NCBI GenBank assembly: GCA_004296455.1
Contig: AP018280.1
Coordinates: forward strand, 6,746,794-6,810,793
DNA from: Calothrix sp. NIES-4101
GTDB taxonomy: Bacteria; Cyanobacteriota; Cyanobacteriia; Cyanobacteriales; Nostocaceae
Length of the DNA stretch: 64,000 nt
Direction: 5' to 3'
The notes beneath the pieces were generated by a model. It did no database searches, was not told where the DNA came from, and saw nothing but the letters and a program-made list of their open reading frames with translations. This document shows positions 35,636 to 45,039 of this stretch, one piece after another. The position numbers and the translations under genes were made by a program. How positions within the stretch are numbered: the stretch's first letter is position 1; each line of letters begins with the position of its first letter.

Positions 35636-38600
35636 ACCGCAGACCGCATTTAGGAAAATATCAACAGCGAGTGCATAGTTTAAGTCATAAATTAATTATT
35701 TCTTGTCCGAATTTAATGTTGATGGGAACAGTTGCGGGAATTGTGAGCGTGATTTTCTCGCCAATTGTCTCCTATGCCGAGGAAATTCAAGAGAATACAG
35801 GAGACAGAATACAGGAGACAGAAGACAGAGTACAGAATACAGGAAAAGATCATTTAACGACATTCTCTGCTGTTGAAATTCCTGTTCAATCGCGAATTGG
35901 GCAAGTTAACCTGAAGCAAAAGTTAAAGCAAAGTCAAGACAATTCGCAATTAATGCCCACGGATAAATCCGGGGGCTTGAACCATCAAGGAATAATTGGT
36001 GAAGATAGCTTCCCCAATTCAGAACCAGAACCCCAACTTCAAGAAGTTGAGGAGCTAAACACCCACGATTTAGCAATCAAACCTTTTCAACCCGATCCAA
36101 GTATAAAATTACCGACTTATTTAGAGAAATTAACAGCAAATCCCACCAGTTTTAGTCAACAAAGCAAGGAAATCAAACCTTTTCAGCCAGACCCAGAAAT
36201 AAAATTACCTGCTTCTCTGGAAAAAATTAAACAAAATAGCAATATTATTAATTCACAAACACCACCATCAATTACGCAGTCCAATCCTAATCAACCCTCA
36301 TCCCAACCAACTGTTAAAATACTGAGTCCCAGTCAGGGAGGCGTAATTGATATTCCCGCCACCACAGTAATTATTCAATTTACTGCCGGGAGTGAGGTTG
36401 AATTACGTGTGAATGACGAACTCGTCGATAAATCATTAATTGGACGCACTGAAACCGACGGAGATGTCATCACGCAGACATGGTATGGTGTGTCACTCAA
36501 AGATGGTGAAAACACAATTACTGCCCAAATTGCTGGTGCAAATTCCCCTACCAGCAGTGTGAAGGTGACATTACGGGGTGCACCAGCCAAAATGTCAATT
36601 GAGACTCGTGAAGCCAAGGTTCCTGCTGACGGACGGTCTTTAGTCAATATTAGTGGACGGTTAGTTGATGAAAACGGCAACCGTTCTAATCGCGATACAA
36701 TTGTCACCCTGGCTGCAACTGCTGGGGAATTTGTCGGGAATGACTTTAAACCCGATTTTCCTGGTTTCCAAGTTGAAGCCAAAAATGGTGAATTTAGCAC
36801 TCAGTTAAAGTCTGGATTGAATGCCCAAACAGTACGAATTCGCGCCAATATTGGTAATGATTTAGAAGCTTTTACCCAAGTACAATTTGCAACTGCGTTG
36901 CGTCCGAGTTTGGTGACGGGGGTCATTGATGTACGATTAGGGGCACGAAGTACGGATTATTTTGGCAGTTTGCGGGATTTCTTGCGTCCGCGTCCAGAAA
37001 CAAGCAATAAAGTTGATGATAGCACCCGTTTAGATGTGCGTTCGTCGGTATTTGCCACTGGTGCGATTGGGGAATGGTTATTTACGGGGGCTTATAATAG
37101 CGATCGCAATCTCAATGAAGATTGTAATTGTGATACTCGTTTGTTCCGCAATTATCAATTTGATGAGCAAAATTACCCGGTGTACGGTGATAGTTCCCGC
37201 ATCGATGTGATTACCCCATCGATTGATAGTGTATTTGCCAGATTTGAACGTTCCAGCAAAATCCCTGGCGCATCTCCCGATTATGTAATGTGGGGCGATT
37301 ACAATACCGAAGAGTTCGCCCGTGCATCGCAACAATTTACCTCCCTGACGCGACAGTTACACGGGTTGAAGTTGAACTATAACTTGGGTAATCTCCAATT
37401 TACGGGGTTATATGGTAATAACGTTGCAGGATTCCAACGCGATACAATTGCCCCCGATGGCACGAGTGGATTTTATTTCCTGTCGCGTCGCTTAGTACAA
37501 CCGGGAAGCGAAGTTGTATTTTTAGAAAGCGAAGAATTAAACCGTCCCGGAACCATCATTGAACGCAAACGTTTAAGTATAGGTCAAGATTATCAAATAG
37601 ATTATGACCGAGGCTCCTTATTATTTACCGAACCGCTACAACGCACCGATATTGGCGAAAACGGGGAAGTATTGGTACGGCGGATTATTGTTACTTATCA
37701 GCAAAAGGTTGAGGATGCCGACGGTAATATCTACGCGGGACGCTTACAATACAATATCGCTCGCGGAGCAAATCAAGACAGTTGGATAGCTGCGAGTTAC
37801 CTGCAAGAAAGTCAAGGAACCCGTGATTTTGAATTGTATGGTGCGGATACCATGCTTTCGTTTGGGAATAATGGTCGCTTCATCGCCGAATATGCCCGTT
37901 CCAGCAACGAATCCGACATTATCGGGGCGGTGAGTGGTGAAGCCATGCGTGTCGAAGCCGAGGGACAGGTATTCCCCGGTATTCAAGCCCGTGCTTATTA
38001 CCGTTATGCAGATACTGGATTTGCCAATAATGCCACAATTAGTTTCGTCCCTGGACAAACTCGCTACGGCGCACAGGTGACAGGTAAAGTTACGAACACG
38101 ACTAATTTACGTGTTCAATACGACCACGAAGACAACTTTGGAATTGCACCCCAACCCCTCGATACCTTTGAAGAATTATTCGCACCCCGTAACGAAGCCT
38201 TACCGGGAGGTCGCGTTGATAACTCCCTAACAACAATTTCCGCCGGGATTCAACAGCGTTTTGGTCAAACTAATCTCGACTTTGACTGGGTACGTCGCGA
38301 TCGCGAAGACCGTATTAATGATACTTTTAATGGCATTTCCGACCAGTTGCGATCGCGTTTGACTGTTCCCATTAGCAAACGTTTAACATTCTTAGCTCAA
38401 AACGAATTAACTCTGTCTTCCCAAGTCGATGCAGTTTACCCCGACCGAACAGCTTTTGGTTTAAACTGGGCGCTGACACCGGGAGTTAATCTGACACTAT
38501 CCCAACAATTTTATACACGTGGTCAATTCGACGGTCAATCGATTACCAGCTTAGGGGTTAGCGGTGAACACAAACTAGGTAGCGATACAACGATTACCGG

Positions 38601-39702
38601 ACGCTACTCCATTTTAGGTGCAGCCAATGAAATGACGACTCAAGGTGCGATCGGTATTAACAACCGTTGGAAAATCGCCCCTGGATTGCGTTTAAATTTG
38701 GGATACGAACGGGTTTTTGGTGACTTCTTCGGCAAAACCGCCGCCGGCAACCAATTTGCTCAACCCTTTGCGATCGGTCAGACCGCCTACGCAGTTGGTT
38801 TTAATGGTGGTAATAGTTACAATATTGGTTTGGAATATACTGATAACCCTAACTTCCAAGCCAGCGCCCGTTATGAACATCGGACATCTTCCGCCGGTTC
38901 CAACAGTGTCATTACAGGTGGTGTAACTGGAAAAATTACACCAGCCCTCACCGCACTTTTACGGTATCAACAAGCTGGTGCTTCTAACCAGAGATTAATC
39001 GGACTCGGTGACACCGCTAATCTTAAACTTGGTCTAGCTTACCGCGACCCCAACAACGACAAATTTAACGCCCTCCTGCGGTACGAATATCGCAAAAATC
39101 CCTCCTCCATCCCCGAAACATTATTAATTGGTAGCGGTACAGGAGTAGAAGACCATACATTCGCCCTGGAAACGATTTACGCACCGAATTGGCGCTGGGA
39201 ACTCTACGGTAAATATGCACTACGCAACACTACTACCTATCTAGCTCAAGATTTATCTGGAACTAGTAATGTTAATCTTGCCCAAGCCCGATTAACCTAC
39301 CGAACTGGATACAGCACTGATATCGTTGGTGAAGCCCGGTGGATTAGCCAAGAGGGATTTAGTGAAACCGGATTTGTCGTTGAAACTGGTTATTACCTCA
39401 CTCCCAACCTGCGTTTAGCCGCAGGTTATGTATTTGGGAAAGTCGATGACCGTGACTTTTCCGGCACTCGTTCAGCAGGTGGCCCCTACTTGGGACTCAC
39501 GGTGAAAATTGACGAACTATTCAGTGGGTTTGGCAGACAAAAACTTGCTCCACCCCAACAACAAGAGTCATTAACCACAAGACTGCGACAAATCAAAGCC
39601 AAAGTTCCACCATCACAATCATCACAAAAAGAATCACTAGCTGAGAAACTGCGCCAATTCAAAGCAGAGAAGTTAAACCGAAGTGAGGTAGGAAGTATAT
39701 GA
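35632..39702 (+). CDS. Ig-like plus outer-membrane beta-barrel protein
   Basis: A 1356-residue protein. N-terminal membrane or signal segment (about 24-48), then a low-complexity periplasmic stretch with a duplicated IKPFQPDPxIKLPxxLEK motif (about 145 and 182). Then an Ig-like domain (TVKILSPSQGGVIDIPATTVIIQF) and a Big_1/invasin-like module (AKVPADGRSLVNISGRLVDENGNRSNRDTIVTLAATAGEFVG). From about 440 to the end come many amphipathic strands rich in aromatic residues (YGNNVAGFQR, LRLAAGYVFGKVDDRDFSG), a large barrel. Both ends overlap neighbours by ATGA. It is likely the outer-membrane anchor or porter for the surface proteins around it. Confidence 0.85.
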   Translation: MNRRPHLGKYQQRVHSLSHKLIISCPNLMLMGTVAGIVSVIFSPIVSYAEEIQENTGDRIQETEDRVQNTGKDHLTTFSAVEIPVQSRIGQVNLKQKLKQSQDNSQLMPTDKSGGLNHQGIIGEDSFPNSEPEPQLQEVEELNTHDLAIKPFQPDPSIKLPTYLEKLTANPTSFSQQSKEIKPFQPDPEIKLPASLEKIKQNSNIINSQTPPSITQSNPNQPSSQPTVKILSPSQGGVIDIPATTVIIQFTAGSEVELRVNDELVDKSLIGRTETDGDVITQTWYGVSLKDGENTITAQIAGANSPTSSVKVTLRGAPAKMSIETREAKVPADGRSLVNISGRLVDENGNRSNRDTIVTLAATAGEFVGNDFKPDFPGFQVEAKNGEFSTQLKSGLNAQTVRIRANIGNDLEAFTQVQFATALRPSLVTGVIDVRLGARSTDYFGSLRDFLRPRPETSNKVDDSTRLDVRSSVFATGAIGEWLFTGAYNSDRNLNEDCNCDTRLFRNYQFDEQNYPVYGDSSRIDVITPSIDSVFARFERSSKIPGASPDYVMWGDYNTEEFARASQQFTSLTRQLHGLKLNYNLGNLQFTGLYGNNVAGFQRDTIAPDGTSGFYFLSRRLVQPGSEVVFLESEELNRPGTIIERKRLSIGQDYQIDYDRGSLLFTEPLQRTDIGENGEVLVRRIIVTYQQKVEDADGNIYAGRLQYNIARGANQDSWIAASYLQESQGTRDFELYGADTMLSFGNNGRFIAEYARSSNESDIIGAVSGEAMRVEAEGQVFPGIQARAYYRYADTGFANNATISFVPGQTRYGAQVTGKVTNTTNLRVQYDHEDNFGIAPQPLDTFEELFAPRNEALPGGRVDNSLTTISAGIQQRFGQTNLDFDWVRRDREDRINDTFNGISDQLRSRLTVPISKRLTFLAQNELTLSSQVDAVYPDRTAFGLNWALTPGVNLTLSQQFYTRGQFDGQSITSLGVSGEHKLGSDTTITGRYSILGAANEMTTQGAIGINNRWKIAPGLRLNLGYERVFGDFFGKTAAGNQFAQPFAIGQTAYAVGFNGGNSYNIGLEYTDNPNFQASARYEHRTSSAGSNSVITGGVTGKITPALTALLRYQQAGASNQRLIGLGDTANLKLGLAYRDPNNDKFNALLRYEYRKNPSSIPETLLIGSGTGVEDHTFALETIYAPNWRWELYGKYALRNTTTYLAQDLSGTSNVNLAQARLTYRTGYSTDIVGEARWISQEGFSETGFVVETGYYLTPNLRLAAGYVFGKVDDRDFSGTRSAGGPYLGLTVKIDELFSGFGRQKLAPPQQQESLTTRLRQIKAKVPPSQSSQKESLAEKLRQFKAEKLNRSEVGSI

Positions 39703-41903
39703 GTATTAAAAGGCAGTGGGTAGTCAGCAGTAGTCAGGAGGAGCAACGGAGAATGTACGCAAATACAAGACATAGAACAGAAGATAGAACACAAGAAAAT
39801 ATAAATAATTCTTCCCCTTCTCCCCTCTCTCCCTTCCTCTTTCCCTCTCTCCCTCTCTCCCTCTTTCTCATCCTCCTCTTGCCAAACCTAGCTTTTGCCC
39901 AAACTAATAACTTGCAGGTGACAGTTAACAGTAATGCAGATGGAGAAATTCAGGCTGATGAAAAACTAACTTTACGAGAAGCGATCGCAATTTCTAACGG
40001 GATGTTACCCCTAGAAAAATTATCACCCTCAGAACGGGAGCAAGTGAAACCATCAGCAGATAACCCCCGCATCGAATTTAACTTACCTGCCGGACAAACC
40101 AAAATTCAACTTGATCGAATTTTACCTCCCTTGACTGCTCCAGGTTTAGTTGTCGATGGTACTACCCAACCCGGTTATGACGCTAATAACTCAGCGACAG
40201 CAGAAATCGACATACCCGTTCCTGTTGTCGAAATTATCCCCGCACCATCCCGGCAAATTTTCCGAGGATTGACGGTAATTGCGGATAAAGTTACTATCAA
40301 GGGTTTAAGTTTATACGGCTTTACTAAGCAACATGGAGTTACTGCCAGCACACCCCCCGCAGATATCTTGATTGGTTACGCACCCTTTGACAGGGACGGC
40401 GAAACAGAGATTAAACAAGCAATTGCTACGGGTATAAATTTAGAAAAACCACCTCAGAATGTGACCATTGAAAATAACTGGTTGGGAATGCCAGTTAACG
40501 AACAAATGCCGGCAACTTATTCCGCCTTTGGTGTCTCTGTATTCAATGCTCAAGGGGCAACGATTCGCCGTAACCGAATTTCCTATCACGACGGCAGCGC
40601 CATTATTACCTCCAAGCTAGCGGAGAACACGCAAATTACCGAAAATATTATTGTTGCCAACGGATTAGCGGGAATGCCCGATGCCATCCGTCTCGAAGGC
40701 ATCATTAACGGTACACAAATCAGTTCCAACTTTATGTGTGGTAACGATGGCAGTGCTGCTTACCTATTCAAACCTCAGGGAGCAATCAGTATTAAAAATA
40801 ACCAGATTAAATATAACGGTCGCCGTTTTCGACGTGCAGCCATATTTTTAATGGGCAGTAAACATCAAGTTACCGATAACCAAATTAGCCATCAAGCTGG
40901 TGCAGGTGTTGTTGTTACAGCCTTTCCCAACGGTGGTTCCTTTCATGGTGGTTCTGCATCGGGAAATATGATTACCAATAATCGCTTTACTAACTTAGAA
41001 GGGTTGAGTATCGATTTAAACACGACACGACATGTCGGTGTCCAAGACTTTCAAAACGGAGATGGGCGCAATAAACCACGCGATTCGAGTAACCGACATT
41101 TAGATACCGGAAATGCCAGTATAAATGCACCCAGATTTCTCGCACCAGAATTTTTAATCTTCAACGACAAAGTCAATCTAGACGGAATTGCCGAACCTAA
41201 AACCCAAGTGCAAATATATCGAATTGGCAATGGTGGCTTAAGCGAAATATTGACAACAGTTACAGCCAACGAAAAAGGTCGATTTGCCGCCACATTTGCG
41301 AATCTGCAACCAGGAGATATGGTAAGCGCGATCGCAACTCATCCACAATACGGTACATCAGAACCGGCAGAAAATGCAGTCATAGTTGCCAAAGCAGGGG
41401 AAAAATACCCAGAATTCTCTGCCAAAACCGGAGAAATCCCCACCTGTACCACCCGTCCCCCTGCGAAACCCGAACCAACTCCGGAACCCGAACCACCAGC
41501 AACAATCCGTTTACGTGTTCCCCAAAATATTCATTTTGCCCTCGATCAAGATTTTATCAGTGATACCAGCGCTAGTGTATTAGACCAAATTGCCGCAGTC
41601 TTACAACAGTACCCGCATATAGTGATCGAATTGCAGGGACACACCGACTCTCGCGCTAGCAATGCATATAACCAAAATCTAGGATTCCGACGCGCAACCA
41701 ATGCCCGAAATTATCTGATTAATAAAGGTATTTCCGCCGCCAGAATGACAATTCGCTCTTTGGGAGAAACAGAATTAAAAACCCCTGGTAGAAATAGCAT
41801 CGAACATGCTTACAACCGTCGTGTTGAGGTGATGTTTTTTGATGTGCGTGGTGTGGAAATTATTTTGGAATCACAGGAGCAGGATTTGCAAATAGAAAAG
41901 TAA
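39699..41903 (+). CDS. CSLREA/beta-helix protein with C-terminal OmpA domain
   Basis: A 734-residue protein. The signal peptide region (SPLSPFLFPSLPLSLFLILLLPNLAFAQ, about 42-68) is encoded by a CT-rich simple repeat. Next are a CSLREA-like box (VNSNADGEIQADEKLTLREAIAIS), a right-handed parallel beta-helix (NVTIENNWLGMP, ATIRRNRISYHDGSAI, QITENIIVANG) at about 140-450, an Ig-like part, and an OmpA peptidoglycan-binding domain (about 605-725, IELQGHTDSRASNAYNQNLGFRRA). It starts inside the stop of the barrel gene. The real start may be a later Met. It should tether the assembly to the cell wall. Confidence 0.88.
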   Translation: MSIKRQWVVSSSQEEQRRMYANTRHRTEDRTQENINNSSPSPLSPFLFPSLPLSLFLILLLPNLAFAQTNNLQVTVNSNADGEIQADEKLTLREAIAISNGMLPLEKLSPSEREQVKPSADNPRIEFNLPAGQTKIQLDRILPPLTAPGLVVDGTTQPGYDANNSATAEIDIPVPVVEIIPAPSRQIFRGLTVIADKVTIKGLSLYGFTKQHGVTASTPPADILIGYAPFDRDGETEIKQAIATGINLEKPPQNVTIENNWLGMPVNEQMPATYSAFGVSVFNAQGATIRRNRISYHDGSAIITSKLAENTQITENIIVANGLAGMPDAIRLEGIINGTQISSNFMCGNDGSAAYLFKPQGAISIKNNQIKYNGRRFRRAAIFLMGSKHQVTDNQISHQAGAGVVVTAFPNGGSFHGGSASGNMITNNRFTNLEGLSIDLNTTRHVGVQDFQNGDGRNKPRDSSNRHLDTGNASINAPRFLAPEFLIFNDKVNLDGIAEPKTQVQIYRIGNGGLSEILTTVTANEKGRFAATFANLQPGDMVSAIATHPQYGTSEPAENAVIVAKAGEKYPEFSAKTGEIPTCTTRPPAKPEPTPEPEPPATIRLRVPQNIHFALDQDFISDTSASVLDQIAAVLQQYPHIVIELQGHTDSRASNAYNQNLGFRRATNARNYLINKGISAARMTIRSLGETELKTPGRNSIEHAYNRRVEVMFFDVRGVEIILESQEQDLQIEK

Positions 41904-41916
41904 ATACCAATGTAGG

Positions 41917-41935
41917 GACATAACAGTGTTATGTC
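41917..41935 (+). terminator. Hairpin after the OmpA-domain gene
   Basis: GACATAAC - AGT - GTTATGTC, an 8-bp stem followed by only three T, 14 bases after the stop. It is a weak terminator or part of a dispersed repeat. Confidence 0.4.
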
Positions 41936-42138
41936 TTTAGGAAACGACAATATGTAGCTAAATTACGTAATTTTACTGATAAATGACTACATCTCCGTGG
42001 GAATACTAATGTCGTTAAGAACTTGATTGGTTTTAAATTTGTCGCCAAAACGCTTCAATTTTCATTCTGATATCCATTTATTTAAATTAAAAAACTCAAC
42101 ATTATTACTAACTCATTAGGGCTTGCTGGAATTAAACT

Positions 42139-44859
42139 ATGAACTCTTTATTTAAAAAATTAAGTGCGATCGCAAATTCAACTCGCAATCAGTCTTTAGT
42201 TTTCACGACAAATAGCATTTTATGCAAAAGGTTGTCTTTGAAAAGAGCCAATAAGCTCGGTAAATTAATCAACCTGATCGTCGCTGGGGCATTACTGGCT
42301 CCCCAGGTAATTGTTATGTCTTCGCCAGTGCGAGCCGATCAGGTAGGAATTTGTGCTACACCCGGTAAAGATGGAACAGCAACTATTAGTGGAATTGTCA
42401 ATAGTTACTACCCAGGGACAGGAACAGTCGCCGTAGGCTCGACTTCTGTGAGCGTAGGAGCTATAAACCCTAATGGCAATACTACACCAATAGCCCAAGG
42501 CGATTTGCTATTGATTATTCAAATGCAAGATGCCGATATCAATTCTACCGATACTGATGCCTATGGAAATGGTGTTGGTGGAGATGTTAATTCAAACACT
42601 AACATTGTGCCATCGCCTCTAGCGGCAAGCGGATATACTAACCTCAATAATGCTGGAAGATATGAGTATGCTGTTGCCGCAGGTCCGATCTCTGGTGGTG
42701 TCATCCCATTAACTAAAGGTACTACCTATTCTTACCGTGCTTCTGCTGCTGCGGGTTCTGCGGGACGACGTTCTTTTCAGGTAGTGCGAGTACCTCAATA
42801 CACTTCCGCAACCATTACAGGTACATTAACAACAGCTGCACAGTGGAATGGAAGCTCAGGGGGAATTGTTGCTGTAGATGTGCAAGGAGCTTTGAATTTC
42901 GGCGCAGGTAGTGCAGTCGATGTTAACAGTTTAGGTTTTAGGGGAGGCGGTTCCAATCCGAATGGTTTTTCTGGGGCTAGCAAATCAACTTTCCGAACTA
43001 CGAGCCAAGGTTCACTAGCAGGGGTAGATGGACCGAAAGGTGAAGGGATTGCTGGTACGCCGAGATTTGTAGCACGCCAGCCTTTTGGTAGTTTTAACGT
43101 TCGAGCTACAACAATCACCGATGACCTGGGTACATCAGGCTATCCCAACGGTGATGAGGGTCGAGGTGCGCCAGCAAACGCGGGTGGTGGTGGAAACGAG
43201 CATAACTCCGGTGGTGGTGGTGGTGCCAATGGTGGTGCTGGGGGATTAGGTGGACGCTCCTATGGGGATTCGAGATGGGGTAACACTGCACAGCCTCAAT
43301 TCGATGCAGCAGTCGGGGGTTTTGGCGGAACTCCAATTCCTACTGATCCTATTCGTTTAGTCTTAGGTGGAGGAGGAGGAGGCGGCGATACCAACGACCA
43401 ATCTAGACCTTCTGGTGCTGGTGGTGGCGGTGGTGGTATGGTTTTAATCCGAGCCGGAAGTATTAGCGGATCAGGTACCATCAACGCTAAAGGTGCAGAT
43501 GGTATTGACAGTCCCGCAGGAGCTTTACCCGATGCAGGTGGTGGCGGTGGTGCTGGTGGTACGGTTTTAGTCACAACACAAACAGGTAATGCCTCTGGGT
43601 TAACAATTGTGGCAACAGGTGGTATCGGTGGCGATCTGAACGAAAATAATACCACTGAAACTGACGGGCCCGGTGGTGGTGGTGGCGGTGGTACGGTATA
43701 CACAACTGGTGGCGCGACTGTCAACGTTAGTGGTGGTGCCCCTGGATTAATCGTCAACGGTCAGGTACGAAATAATACGCCTAATAGTGCAACACCTGGA
43801 ACTACGGGTATTAATCAAACTATTACAGCCAGTAGTTTAACAACGAGTATCTCTGGTAGTAATCCTGGTTGCTTAACTTATAGTATTTCTGGAACGCTCT
43901 ACAAGGACGAGAACAATAACAACAGCAACGATAGCGAACCTGCACTCGGAGAAAATGTCACAGTCACGCTATACAAAGATAACGATAATGACAATGTAAT
44001 CGATGCTGGAGAACAAGTTGGGATTCCAGTATTCACCAATACTAATGGTCAATATAGCTTTAGTAATGTGCTAGCTGGGACTTACAAAATTAAAGTTGAT
44101 ACCACCGATACAGATATTCCCATTGGTTTTACTTTGGGAACACCCAATGATTTAACCGCAGTTGTTACCAATGCCAATGTCACAGGTCAAGACTTCGGAT
44201 TTGACCCTAGCAATCCCAATATATTACTAATCAAACGCATTACCGCAGTTAACGGTTTAACTACCACCAAAGACGGTGACAATTTAGCAGTATATAAAGA
44301 TGAAAATACTAACCCCTACGATGACAATAACATCACCGTTACCAACCCCAACCCACCCACAACCCCCGCAGATACGGATAAATGGCCAGACCCTAACACT
44401 TTTTTAATAGGTGGTACAAATGGTGGGAATGTGCGTCCCGGTGATGAATTGGAATATACAATTTACTATCTCTCTGCTGGTGATGCAACTGCCAAAAATG
44501 TTTTAATGTGTGATCGCATTCCTAATAATGTCACTTTTATCCCCACAGGATTTAATAATTTCCCTACCAAAGCACCTGGCACAGGTAGCGACAGAGGAAT
44601 TCTCTGGCAATATAATGGTGAAGTTGAGTCACTGACAAATTACGATAGTAGCGGCAAAATGCGTTATTTACCGCCAGGTGTGGAACCCAAAACAATTTAT
44701 TTTGACGCAAATAATCCTAATAAAAAGGTAGTCGATTGTGGTGGTGAAAATACCAATGGTGCAATTATTGTCAATTTGGGAGACTTACCCAATGCAACTG
44801 CACCTGCGACTCCTACAGCGTCTTATGGTTTTGTCCGCTTCCGAGGTAGAGTCAAATAA
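42139..44859 (+). CDS. Gly-rich DUF11/SdrD-B-like surface protein
   Basis: A 906-residue protein. A long N-terminal region with a hydrophobic segment at about 48-67 (GALLAPQVIVMSSPVRADQ) is a likely signal. The middle (about 280-560) is extremely Gly-rich with GGGGG clusters, resembling collagen- or sheath-like extracellular proteins. It is followed by an SdrD-B-like Asp/Asn repeat (SGTLYKDENNNNSNDSEPALGENVTVTLYKDNDNDN) and a DUF11 module (NVRPGDELEYTIYYLSAGDATAKNVLMCDRIP). It closes the six-gene envelope cluster. The GGTGGT-rich DNA produces long shadow frames on the other strand. Confidence 0.88.
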   Translation: MNSLFKKLSAIANSTRNQSLVFTTNSILCKRLSLKRANKLGKLINLIVAGALLAPQVIVMSSPVRADQVGICATPGKDGTATISGIVNSYYPGTGTVAVGSTSVSVGAINPNGNTTPIAQGDLLLIIQMQDADINSTDTDAYGNGVGGDVNSNTNIVPSPLAASGYTNLNNAGRYEYAVAAGPISGGVIPLTKGTTYSYRASAAAGSAGRRSFQVVRVPQYTSATITGTLTTAAQWNGSSGGIVAVDVQGALNFGAGSAVDVNSLGFRGGGSNPNGFSGASKSTFRTTSQGSLAGVDGPKGEGIAGTPRFVARQPFGSFNVRATTITDDLGTSGYPNGDEGRGAPANAGGGGNEHNSGGGGGANGGAGGLGGRSYGDSRWGNTAQPQFDAAVGGFGGTPIPTDPIRLVLGGGGGGGDTNDQSRPSGAGGGGGGMVLIRAGSISGSGTINAKGADGIDSPAGALPDAGGGGGAGGTVLVTTQTGNASGLTIVATGGIGGDLNENNTTETDGPGGGGGGGTVYTTGGATVNVSGGAPGLIVNGQVRNNTPNSATPGTTGINQTITASSLTTSISGSNPGCLTYSISGTLYKDENNNNSNDSEPALGENVTVTLYKDNDNDNVIDAGEQVGIPVFTNTNGQYSFSNVLAGTYKIKVDTTDTDIPIGFTLGTPNDLTAVVTNANVTGQDFGFDPSNPNILLIKRITAVNGLTTTKDGDNLAVYKDENTNPYDDNNITVTNPNPPTTPADTDKWPDPNTFLIGGTNGGNVRPGDELEYTIYYLSAGDATAKNVLMCDRIPNNVTFIPTGFNNFPTKAPGTGSDRGILWQYNGEVESLTNYDSSGKMRYLPPGVEPKTIYFDANNPNKKVVDCGGENTNGAIIVNLGDLPNATAPATPTASYGFVRFRGRVK

Positions 44860-45039
44860 GGATGAGACATGCTGATATCATGTGCGGCTAATCACTGGCA
44901 ATTAAGATTTCTCCGTGTTTCTAAGTCTCCGTGTCAGTCTTAATGATCAGTATTCAACCGGACATGATATGACGCAGTTGCTCTGGCACAACCATAGCCA
45001 GAGATTTAATCGTCAGTGCTTAAGCAAACTTGATGAAGA

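Noticed and set aside
43115-43757. Pro/His-rich minus-strand frames
   Set aside because: They are the complement of the Gly-rich repeat of the surface protein gene.
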